A DNA stretch of 30,402 nucleotides from Poteriospumella lacustris (Eukaryota; Sar; Chrysophyceae; Chromulinales; Dinobryaceae): positions 22,373-52,774 of the forward strand of contig SMOI01000223.1 of NCBI GenBank assembly GCA_008000375.1, read 5' to 3'. Both the position numbers and the translations under genes were made by a program. Position 1 is the first letter of the stretch. The number at the start of each line of letters is the position of its first letter. Shown here in pieces: positions 20,966-28,720 of this stretch. The notes under the pieces were generated by a model. The model saw nothing but the letters and a program-made list of their open reading frames with translations, was not told where the DNA came from and did no database searches.

Positions 20966-22603
20966 ATGTCGAGTGGACTTCTAGCAATCAGAGCAGCGAC
21001 AGATGCTAACTCCGCCGAACAGAAGCGGCAAAGTGAAAGAAAACGAAACCTGCTTGTTCTGGTCAATCAGTATTTGATTGAACAAGGTTATGTTGAAACT
21101 GCCGAACGGCTTCAGCAAGAGTCGAATGGCGTCATTAATCGTTTTGCTCCTGCGGACAATGTCGATCTACCCATAGTCCTCATGGATTATGAAACATATT
21201 ATGAGATGCGCTTCGATCGGAAGCCCAAGCTCATTCGAAAATTGGGCGATTCCGAGATTGAAACCAAGGTGAAGCCCAGCTCGAAGAGTAGCGATAGTTC
21301 CAAAAAGTCGGCAAACAAAAAGCCCGATGGCTCAGAAGCTGCAAAGACTCAAAATTCGAAGGATGCTGTGACGTCTAATCCAGAATCTAAAGACGATAGC
21401 ACCGCCTTTTCAGTCACAGGAAACTCTGTAGCGCTGGCGCCTGCCAATGCTACGAACGCTCCCAAACGAGGAAATGATGAGTTTGGAGGACAAGCATTAA
21501 TGCTTCGTCTTCCCCCTCAATTTGGAGGTGACTCTGAATTGAAAACATTGGCTCAATCCATTTCACGAGACATATTCGTGGAAAGCCCTAACGTTCATTG
21601 GGACGACATCGTTGATTTACCTGAAGCGAAACGTTTGTTAAGAGAAGCTGTGCAACTACCCTTGCGGTATCCAAATCTTTTCAAAGGCATATTAAGACCT
21701 TGGAGAGGCATTTTGTTGCATGGTCCTCCTGGAACCGGAAAAACACTGTTGGCGAAAGCGGTGGCCACCGAATGCCATACGACCTTTTTCAATATTTCCG
21801 CGTCTACATTGGTGTCCAAGTGGCGAGGCGACAGTGAGAAGTTAGTGAGAGTTTTATTTGAACTTGCGCGCCACTATGCACCTTCGACTATCTTTTTGGA
21901 TGAAACAGATGCCATTTTGTCTTCGCGTGAAGGCGATGGTGGTGGACAAGGTGAGCATGAAGCTTCGCGACGTATGAAGACGGAGCTGTTGATTCAAATG
22001 GATGGATTAAGCAGTAAACAAACCAGCGAAACGCAGCAGGTCTTTGTTCTTGCGGCCAGTAATGTTCCGTGGGATTTGGATCAAGCGTTACTGCGGCGAT
22101 TGGAAAAGCGCGTTCTGGTATCGTTACCGACACAAGCTGCGAGAGAGCAGATGCTTCGACAGAACTTATTGGGTCGCCTTTCGCCAGAAGTCGATTGTAC
22201 TACTATAGCAGAGCGATTGGAAGGCTATAGTGGAGCTGATATCGAGGTTCTATGCCGTGAAGCAGCTATGCGACCGCTGCGTAGACTGTTGGATGCATTG
22301 GACGGAAATTTCGTGAGTGATCGATACGCAGCCCTTATTGCAGAATCTGTATTGCCGGAAGCTCCTCCACCTAGAGGTGGGGCAGGGCCTGGTGCCCCCA
22401 ATGTGCGCCGCAACAACAATACTGCTGCAAATGCCTCTGCGCCGGCGGTACCACCTACACGAAACATTGACGTAGAGGCATTAATGACACGAGACCCTGT
22501 TTCTCTTGAAGATATCGAAGCAGCACTTCTCTCTACACGCCCATCTGGAAGCAGTCGCAATAATCGGTATGAAACTTGGCAAAAAGATCACGGTGCAGTG
22601 TAG
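20966..22603 (+). CDS. KATNAL2: Katanin p60 ATPase subunit A-like 2, microtubule-severing AAA ATPase
   Basis: A single exon of 545 residues, close to vertebrate KATNAL2 (about 538). A LisH dimerisation motif lies at about 26-57, then a Lys/Ser-rich disordered linker (about 95-170), and the AAA domain from about 200. Walker A is GPPGTGKT (253-260) and Walker B is IFLDET (309-314). A conserved NISAS/SKWRGDSEK block follows Walker A, an LRRLEKR arginine-finger segment is present, and the C-terminal helix ends in YETWQKDH, matching the KATNAL2 YSDWQ ending. It should hexamerise on microtubules and sever or remodel them, with roles at basal bodies and cilia. Residue 314 is Thr where most AAA proteins have Ile or Leu. 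An AATAAA lies 67 bases after the stop. Confidence 0.93.
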   Translation: MSSGLLAIRAATDANSAEQKRQSERKRNLLVLVNQYLIEQGYVETAERLQQESNGVINRFAPADNVDLPIVLMDYETYYEMRFDRKPKLIRKLGDSEIETKVKPSSKSSDSSKKSANKKPDGSEAAKTQNSKDAVTSNPESKDDSTAFSVTGNSVALAPANATNAPKRGNDEFGGQALMLRLPPQFGGDSELKTLAQSISRDIFVESPNVHWDDIVDLPEAKRLLREAVQLPLRYPNLFKGILRPWRGILLHGPPGTGKTLLAKAVATECHTTFFNISASTLVSKWRGDSEKLVRVLFELARHYAPSTIFLDETDAILSSREGDGGGQGEHEASRRMKTELLIQMDGLSSKQTSETQQVFVLAASNVPWDLDQALLRRLEKRVLVSLPTQAAREQMLRQNLLGRLSPEVDCTTIAERLEGYSGADIEVLCREAAMRPLRRLLDALDGNFVSDRYAALIAESVLPEAPPPRGGAGPGAPNVRRNNNTAANASAPAVPPTRNIDVEALMTRDPVSLEDIEAALLSTRPSGSSRNNRYETWQKDHGAV

Positions 22604-23062
22604 AGAAATACAGTATGTGCTACACATACCTACGTCGCAACTGCTTGATGGAGAGAAGTTTATAATGTAAATAAACTATCTATTAGTGATATTCCCTTTT
22701 TATTGCATTCTTGTGAAAGAAGATATGAAAATTCTTTTTTTAATAGTGGCGTGTTGTCACCGAATTTGTGAAAACGAACATGGGGCGAGTGGAGCGAGTG
22801 CCTGTTGGCCGTTACGTTTTCTGCTGTTTTTGCGCTTTGGTTTCCAGTTTTCGTCTGGCCCACCTGAAATCGTCTTTTCATTCATTCATAAGAAACAGGC
22901 GGCCTTTGGTTTACCATATTTGTATCCAACATCTATTTTTCCTTGTGAATAGTGTATGGTTACAATTTTGGTGTGGGCGGAAAGAAAATCGGTGAATGGT
23001 CCTTTTTTGTGTCATGTTCCGTGACAGAGTCGTATAAACCGGTGACGAAAGCCAACATCAAG
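22604..23062. other. Intergenic region, KATNAL2 3' end to the 659-residue protein gene
   Basis: These 459 bases hold a probable poly(A) signal at 22670-22675 for KATNAL2 and then the promoter of the next gene. The frame of the next gene is open back to 22952 but has no ATG before 23063. I see no other gene. Confidence 0.45.
22670..22675 (+). terminator. Probable poly(A) signal of KATNAL2
   Basis: An AATAAA hexamer lies 67 bases after the KATNAL2 stop on the coding strand. Use as a poly(A) signal is inferred. Confidence 0.45.
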
Positions 23063-25042
23063 ATGTCTTCATCGAATCTTTACGCTAATTATGGGTACGG
23101 AAAGTACCAGACAGGTCTTCGCAATGATGTTCAAAAAATGAGACGGAAATTGCAAGAAATTGAATGGCGGAAAGAACGAGAACAACTGATTATTGAAGAA
23201 GTACAACGCAAAGCACGTGAATTAGAAAAACTACGTCAACAGGAAGCAGAGAGGAAAGAAATAGAGAGAAAAACAAAGCGCTATTTCGCTTTCGACAACT
23301 ACGATCGAAAGAAATTGGTCAAAGATCGAACATCATTCTTTGGCGACCACAATAACATCAATGGTGCATGGCGGCCAGATGGTCACGGTCAAGTCATTGA
23401 TCAAACGGATGTCGTATTGGATGGTGAATTCAAGAAAGGTGATTTTCTTGGTGGCTCAGTTTATTTCCGATCGACCGAACAAACTTGGCAAGGTGCGATG
23501 AAGGGCGATTTAATACAGGGCTACGGCACCGTTACAACCAAAACATATCGTAAGAAAACGGCGAAAGACTTGTACTTTTCTGACGATCATCTGGAGCCTG
23601 GCTCTGTGGCACATTCGGGGCATCACGACCCTCGTCCATTTAGCTTGAAAGCGATGAAAGCATCACTTCACACCGTATCAGAAACCACTGACCAAAATGA
23701 TGAGCCGCCAGATTCTGCTCGACGACGACGAATGGAACGAGATGAGCAACGGAAAGACATGGTCGAAGAAATTCATACCGATGATGTTTTGGTATTCAAT
23801 GGTGAAATCATGTGCAAACGCTCGGAAGTTGTTCCTGGCGTTCGCATCGAATTCTTCGACGATCAATATGCACAGGCGGGTGTATCCGATAGTACACAGT
23901 TGGCCACAACCAATTTGAGTCCTCCGCGACACACCAGGAATTCAGCAGTACATCGAATTGAAGCTATACGAGGGCATCATGAAAGATTGCAAGGTATCAA
24001 CGATGGGTTGCCCAAGCTGCAGTTGTACCATGTGCCTGGACCCAACGCTGCGGCCAAATCCGTTGACAAATCATCGTCATCCACCTCGTCGCAGCATTAC
24101 AACACATCGAAAACCAATGCAACCATCACCGAGGATGTATATCAACGCAATCCAGGTCCTAGAAAACTCAACGTACTCGATCGTGGACATTTCTCGCTGC
24201 AAGCGACAGTGATTGAACATCGACGCGATTGGAAATATCTCGTACGATTAGACGACGAAGTGTATCCACGGGATCGTATTCTTGATCTACAACATTTGGG
24301 ACGTTTTCGTCTCATGCGGGAACAACCCAAAGTCTACCATTTGCATAGTTTTCCTGCGGCGTTTTCGAATCATCCCCATAACAACTCACCGTATCGTGCG
24401 GTAACTCATCCTGCCGTCGTCTCATCAAATTTCTTTGATGACGATTCCGCGACACATGATGTCTCGACCCTGGGCAATGGTCATGATCTAGATTCTGTCT
24501 ATTTCCACAGCGAAGCCAGTGCTGATCATTCTTCAACGCTGTCGTACAATGCTCCTACACAACGTGTCATTGCGCATCCGGATCATCCACGCCATACTAT
24601 GGATTATCGCGAGCATTTACCGCAGCACCAAGTCACATCTCGTCCTCTATTGCCCATGGTACCAAGTCGTTCGGCGCATGCACGTCGACAAAATTACTTT
24701 GAAACGGCATTGATGGGTATTGGTGCTACCCAAGAAGCAGCTGAATTGAAGGCGAAAGAAGCCCAACAACGACAACAATGGAAACGGTTCATCGAAGACA
24801 AAAAGAAAGCATTCGAAGCTGATCGTCAACGACAAATCGAAGAAGAACAAGCGCGGCAATTGCAAGCCAGTGTGGCCAAGGCCGTCGAAGACAAAATAGC
24901 TCAGGCACAACACGATGCCGAAGAAGACGATCAAACACGCCGGTCGGCATTGACATCAGTTTATTCCGAATTCGGTGAAGACGATGATGATGAAAACGAC
25001 AACAATGGCAGTGGTGTTGGCGGTGATGTGCGCAAAAGATAG
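23063..25042 (+). CDS. Coiled-coil protein with MORN-like segment, function unknown
   Basis: A single exon of 659 residues, started at the first ATG of the frame (23063). A basic coiled coil spans about 20-74. Next is a region with a GEFKKGDFLGGSVYF element and a second one near GAMKGDLIQGYGTV (about 121-157), resembling degenerate MORN repeats. The middle is His-, Ser- and Asp-rich and mostly disordered, with a possible small beta-barrel around the RDWKYLVRLDDEVYPRDRIL stretch that could be SH3- or Tudor-like. A second coiled coil (about 557-623) is rich in Gln, Glu and Lys, and the tail is acidic. I do not recognise the family. Coiled coils plus MORN-like strands are common in protist cytoskeletal and axonemal proteins, so such a role is a guess. 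An AATAAA lies 142 bases after the stop. Confidence 0.75.
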   Translation: MSSSNLYANYGYGKYQTGLRNDVQKMRRKLQEIEWRKEREQLIIEEVQRKARELEKLRQQEAERKEIERKTKRYFAFDNYDRKKLVKDRTSFFGDHNNINGAWRPDGHGQVIDQTDVVLDGEFKKGDFLGGSVYFRSTEQTWQGAMKGDLIQGYGTVTTKTYRKKTAKDLYFSDDHLEPGSVAHSGHHDPRPFSLKAMKASLHTVSETTDQNDEPPDSARRRRMERDEQRKDMVEEIHTDDVLVFNGEIMCKRSEVVPGVRIEFFDDQYAQAGVSDSTQLATTNLSPPRHTRNSAVHRIEAIRGHHERLQGINDGLPKLQLYHVPGPNAAAKSVDKSSSSTSSQHYNTSKTNATITEDVYQRNPGPRKLNVLDRGHFSLQATVIEHRRDWKYLVRLDDEVYPRDRILDLQHLGRFRLMREQPKVYHLHSFPAAFSNHPHNNSPYRAVTHPAVVSSNFFDDDSATHDVSTLGNGHDLDSVYFHSEASADHSSTLSYNAPTQRVIAHPDHPRHTMDYREHLPQHQVTSRPLLPMVPSRSAHARRQNYFETALMGIGATQEAAELKAKEAQQRQQWKRFIEDKKKAFEADRQRQIEEEQARQLQASVAKAVEDKIAQAQHDAEEDDQTRRSALTSVYSEFGEDDDDENDNNGSGVGGDVRKR

Positions 25043-25183
25043 TGGTCTGGGGCCCACCAGGTCCCTACTCCTTCCTTTGTATCTCGTTTGTATATAGATC
25101 TGTTTCAGTATAATGAAGAAATGTTCGCACATCCCATCTTAGCTGTGTTCTTCAACGTTCTTTTCAGGGCTCCTTGTCATAGG

Positions 25184-25189
25184 AATAAA
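25184..25189 (+). terminator. Probable poly(A) signal of the 659-residue protein gene
   Basis: An AATAAA hexamer lies 142 bases after the stop at 25042 on the coding strand. Assignment is by position only. Confidence 0.4.
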
Positions 25190-25326
25190 TTACTTGTGTT
25201 ATTGCTGTTTTGTTTTGGAGTTTGTCTACACTCCAGTATACTAATGGGGAAGACTATACAGAAATGCCGATGTTTTACTTCCTCACGTAGTAAGTAGCTT
25301 AATGAGACATTTAGTTGGCTTCTTGT

Positions 25327-25605
25327 ATGCATTGTTCTGTCGTCTTCCATATGTTTTATATTATAAGTTTGGTATCGATAATTATGAGTATGGGTGTAAC
25401 TAGTGGTAGCGAAACGCAGAAAATCAATTACTGCTCCAATACAGTTTCATTTACGATTTACGTTGAGCTTATGTTGAGCTTGAAAAACGAAAAGCTATGT
25501 CTGCCATATTGTGAAGATTATTTACTTAACGAACAATTGATTATTTCGAGTAATTCTCAACGTTATGAATGTGTTTCCAATCCTTTGCAAGGACAGCTGC
25601 TGTAA
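25327..25605 (+). CDS. Possible small secreted protein, doubtful
   Basis: An open frame of 92 codons starts at the ATG at 25327. Its N terminus is hydrophobic (Met-Phe-Tyr-Ile-Ile-Ser-Leu-Val-Ser-Ile-Ile) and could be a signal peptide. Several Cys follow, and an AATAAA lies 129 bases downstream. There is no family resemblance and the base composition is that of the surrounding spacer, so chance is a fair explanation. Confidence 0.2.
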   Translation: MHCSVVFHMFYIISLVSIIMSMGVTSGSETQKINYCSNTVSFTIYVELMLSLKNEKLCLPYCEDYLLNEQLIISSNSQRYECVSNPLQGQLL

Positions 25606-25898
25606 GCAGCGAACAACAGAACTGCTGTGACATCATCGTCATCATGGAGCGTCTGTTCCATTCTGCTGGCTGCTGCCGACACAACGCAACGCCTTTCTTC
25701 TTTTTGCGCACCGTCTTTCTTTCATCATCGCTCAATAAATAAATGTTGCAGGTGGTCACGCAAGATCAACGCATTCACCTCACACAGAAGCAATAATATC
25801 CATTGCTTTTTAAGAAACTTAATGGGGCTGCAGCTTATCCTGTGGTCTAAGTTGTGTTGATTTGTTTGTGTTGCGAAGAGGCTTGATTGATATCCAAC

Positions 25899-26716
25899 AT
25901 GGAGTACAAAGGCGCAAATGATGATACTCCCCGAAGTTTGACGTCTCCTCGCGATGATCGATTTTACACACCTCGAACAATAGCACGCAGTAATTCTACA
26001 AGTAACTCTGACGAATGGCATTCTCCTCGACATGAAAGCGACTTTCAAACACCACGGTCATATCAGACTCCTCGATCATACTATGAGGCCGACCGAAAAG
26101 AGCAACATGCCGCACACCCTGGATCGAAAGAAAGTTACGAGTATTCATCTCAAGCGAAACAGTTCTATGGTAATGCTGGTCATCAGGGCTATAGTGAACA
26201 ACCTCAACCTGGCAGCGCCCGTTATGCTACGCATCAGCGATTTTCGAACGCCAGAAGAAACTATATTGCAGAGGAAGATGAGAACAACAATGAATACGAC
26301 GAGGTGGTTCCCACAGCTATCGATGAAAATGATATCGAAGACATCTTAAGCGCGGCAAGACACAGCAGGATTGAGGAAATAGAGCGGCTTTTGGATAAAG
26401 GAGTGCCAGTTGACGTGCGAGACCAATTCGGAAACACCATTCTTATCACTGCCTGCCAAAATGGAAATAAAAGGGTCGCTAAAGCTGTTCTTCGAAGAGG
26501 TGCAGATATAAATGCCAGAAATTTTAAAGGCAACACTCCATTACACTACTGCTACCAATGTAAGGCACTCTCTATCATCCGCACGAGTATCGCTCTTTAT
26601 CTTTACCATTCCTTCTAGATGGATACGGAGACACACTTGGCCAGTATTTAATGGAAAAGGGAGCAGATTTAGATGCTGTTAATAATGCCGGCAAGCCCAC
26701 TTGGGAGGGAATTTAG
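25899..26716 (+). CDS. Ankyrin-repeat protein with (S/T)PR-rich N terminus (two exons)
   Basis: Exons 25899-26559 and 26619-26716, separated by a 59-nt GT-AG intron, join in frame to 252 residues. The splice restores a continuous ankyrin repeat that reads HYCYQYGYGDTLGQYL across the junction. The first 135 residues are disordered and carry six Ser/Thr-Pro-Arg motifs (residues 10-12, 16-18, 24-26, 42-44, 51-53 and 57-59), possible proline-directed kinase sites. Three ankyrin repeats follow from about 145, and the chain ends in a short PTWEGI tail. This type of small ankyrin protein, ending in an Ala-Asp then Tyr/Trp-Glu-Gly motif, is widespread in protists, but I know no assigned role. The start is the first ATG after in-frame stops. 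Confidence 0.8.
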
Positions 26717-27206
26717 ATTTGTGGTTTTCTGCGGTTTATACCCTGCCAACTGTATATACTTTTGTCTATAACATAGCGAATAGCTGCATCATATATTTTT
26801 TATATGGTGCTGATTTCCTACTTTCAATAAATTAAAAGGCTTTATTGGATCAACAATGTTTGTTAGAGCTGCTGAATTATAGCCAGAGAGGTTGCTGCGA
26901 TACAATACATACTGTAGATGTAGTTAACATGAATCTTCCGGTTACGGTAGAGCTGCATCTTTCGTACTACTTCTATGAGTTACGTCAAGAATAGATTTCA
27001 TTAGGATGTATTGTTAAAGTCTTCGACGACGATGGATTCCGCTACAACCGGCGAGTGTGAACAATCCGTGCTTTGGCTTTGGTGTTTTGGCTGAAGGAGA
27101 AACGGTTGGAAAAGTGACCGTTTCATTCATCCGCCGTCTCCCGCCACAAAGATGACTTAGTTGGAGATTGGACAGCAGGTTGCTCAGGCCCATATCAATA
27201 CCGCCT
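26717..27206. other. Intergenic region left of the inverted duplication
   Basis: These 490 bases hold an AATAAA (26826-26831), probably for the ankyrin gene, AT-rich sequence and, on the minus strand, most of a 79-codon open frame whose first 16 codons lie inside the duplication. No other feature is seen. Confidence 0.45.
26826..26831 (+). terminator. Probable poly(A) signal of the ankyrin-repeat gene
   Basis: An AATAAA hexamer lies 110 bases after the ankyrin gene stop on the coding strand. Assignment is by position only. Confidence 0.45.
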
Positions 27207-27253
27207 TTCAGCACAATATTCTTGTCGATTGCTTTGGTGTGACTGGTTTTCAT
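27014..27253 (-). CDS. Short open frame divergent from the EF-hand gene, doubtful
   Basis: A minus-strand ATG at 27253 opens 79 codons with a basic, Arg-rich end. Only 22 bases separate it from the start codon of the EF-hand gene, very short for two real divergent genes, so it may instead be promoter or 5' UTR sequence. The inverted duplication cuts it after codon 15-16. In the other arm the frame (29955-30020) runs out after 21 codons. I do not recognise the product. Confidence 0.2.
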   Translation of the reverse strand: MKTSHTKAIDKNIVLKGGIDMGLSNLLSNLQLSHLCGGRRRMNETVTFPTVSPSAKTPKPKHGLFTLAGCSGIHRRRRL

Positions 27254-28487
27254 TGTGAATTTTTAGCGCATCGAAATGCAGTACAATCAGACAGGACGTG
27301 GCCAAGTTCGAGTGGGCAATTGGTTTGAGGAGCTCAAATTGAAAGAAGACACTGGTATCCGCTTCTATCCTGAGCCATCAAAGAGAGAAAACTCGCTGTT
27401 GACGAAGTCTCGGTGCATCGAGCATTCCGCCAGACTTGATCCGAAGGAGTACATATCAGTGACCAATGCCACGTTGCGTGATCCCAAAAGAGATGCATCC
27501 TATCTTGTGGTTGACAATGTTGGGCCAAGATTCAGGCGCTTTGAACGAACTGCAAAGCAGGATATCGAGGAGAACGTAAAGCGGCAAACCATTCGGGATT
27601 TCAATGAAAGCCGCAGGGTCGCGTACGAATCGGAATCCAAAGCAACGATGTCGAAGTCGGGGTTTACAGCTTCCTTGAAAGAAAATGATCTCAGCATCCG
27701 TATTCCCACCAGGAGCTCCAACTACTCGACGGACAGGGCTGTCACATTTTACTCGCATGCGGTGGACACGTCGCCAAATGAAGTGCCGTTCCCGATGAGT
27801 TTCGTCAAGTCGGTGAATCCATTTCGCAAGAACTGTGTGTTTTCTGCGGACATCGAGACAGAGGTCATTGCCGCCCGCACGGAGACTTTCGAAAGGCCAC
27901 AGTCTCTTCCTACAGTTCGCGAGTACAAAACTCTTATCGCATTGCGATCTCGTCTGATCGACCATGGCAAGCGAGTTATCGAAGAAAACACTGGTCGTCG
28001 CCCATACTACGGACAGACTGTCCGATTCATCATCGAGATTCTGGCACGCCATGAGGAGGAAGCAGAGACGGATATTTCCGTCGTCGAGAGCGATCTATAT
28101 CAGCACCTGGGTGGGTATCAATTGTCCCCATCGGAACGTTACGCTCTGACGTCTGCTTATGACAAGCACGCGAAAGGGTCGATTCCTATCTACGACTTCG
28201 CGGTGCTTTTCAAGCGTACCCCAGTGCCAAGGCGGATGGAACTTATTGGATTCTTTTACAGCGTTGTTGACCCCGACAACTTGGGCAAGGTCAATGTGGA
28301 CGACCTCCGGAGCCGCGTCTCGAGATCCAACACCCACGCCGATTCCTTTCTTACCTTCATGTCTACCGCGTCGAATGAGTTCACTATCGATGACTTCTAC
28401 GACTTCTACATTTATGTGTCGTCAGAGATCGACAGCGAAGATCTCTTCGAGGAGATCATGAAGGAGGCATGGGGGTCATTGTAGAAA
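27207..28487 (+). repeat. Left arm of a 1281-bp inverted duplication
   Basis: Every position x in this arm pairs with 57208 minus x in the right arm (28721-30001). There are no length differences, the 402-residue product is identical, and the antisense and other-frame translations I compared also agree, so synonymous differences seem absent. Identity begins 69 bases before the start codon and ends three bases after the stop codon. A 233-bp spacer separates the arms. Confidence 0.95.
27276..28484 (+). CDS. EF-hand protein, possible axonemal microtubule inner protein (copy 1)
   Basis: A single exon of 402 residues starting at an ATG (27276) 22 bases from a divergent ATG. The N terminus has a VGNWFEEL motif that resembles the start of CFAP161-type microtubule inner proteins. 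A central SVNPFRKNCVFSADIE stretch is also of the kind seen in such axoneme-lining proteins. The C-terminal third has degenerate EF-hands: one loop reads DPDNLGKVNVDD, with Asp at positions 1 and 3 and Gly at 6 but Leu at 5 and Asp at 12, and less complete ones lie before and after it. Calcium binding is therefore uncertain. A ciliary role is inference from motif style. The second, identical copy is tail to tail at 28724-29932. Confidence 0.75.
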   Translation: MQYNQTGRGQVRVGNWFEELKLKEDTGIRFYPEPSKRENSLLTKSRCIEHSARLDPKEYISVTNATLRDPKRDASYLVVDNVGPRFRRFERTAKQDIEENVKRQTIRDFNESRRVAYESESKATMSKSGFTASLKENDLSIRIPTRSSNYSTDRAVTFYSHAVDTSPNEVPFPMSFVKSVNPFRKNCVFSADIETEVIAARTETFERPQSLPTVREYKTLIALRSRLIDHGKRVIEENTGRRPYYGQTVRFIIEILARHEEEAETDISVVESDLYQHLGGYQLSPSERYALTSAYDKHAKGSIPIYDFAVLFKRTPVPRRMELIGFFYSVVDPDNLGKVNVDDLRSRVSRSNTHADSFLTFMSTASNEFTIDDFYDFYIYVSSEIDSEDLFEEIMKEAWGSL

Positions 28488-28720
28488 TGTAGTATTGCCA
28501 TTCTCATGTAAAAGATTTAAGCATCCAATTAGGTCTTTTCTTCTGTTGATTGTTGATTTCATCGGTAATGGAATTGAATCGAGTTCATAATGATAGATCC
28601 TGAAGAAGCACTCGCTATCAATCAATCCTTAGTGCACCAAATCGTACCAACCAAACAAAGAGTACAGCTAATTGGTAATACTATAATCATTAAAAAACTT
28701 TACATGAGAACCGAATTGCT
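28488..28720. other. Spacer between the inverted arms, both 3' UTRs
   Basis: These 233 bases lie between the two identical arms and should hold both 3' ends. Read outward from each stop codon, the two sides differ but share TTCTCATGTAAA (28501-28512 and the matching minus-strand site near 28697-28708) and a CCAATTAG element further on. That suggests old, diverged homology. An ATG-initiated frame at 28590 runs into the antisense of copy 2 and is probably chance. Confidence 0.6.

Larger units (their letters stand above)
25043..25898. other. Long intergenic region
   Basis: These 856 bases hold a probable poly(A) signal for the upstream gene (25184-25189), a short open frame with a hydrophobic start (25327-25605), another AATAAA (25734-25739) and a TCATCATGG-containing segment (25631-25647) upstream of the ankyrin gene. 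The section is AT-rich compared with the flanking coding sequence. Confidence 0.45.
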
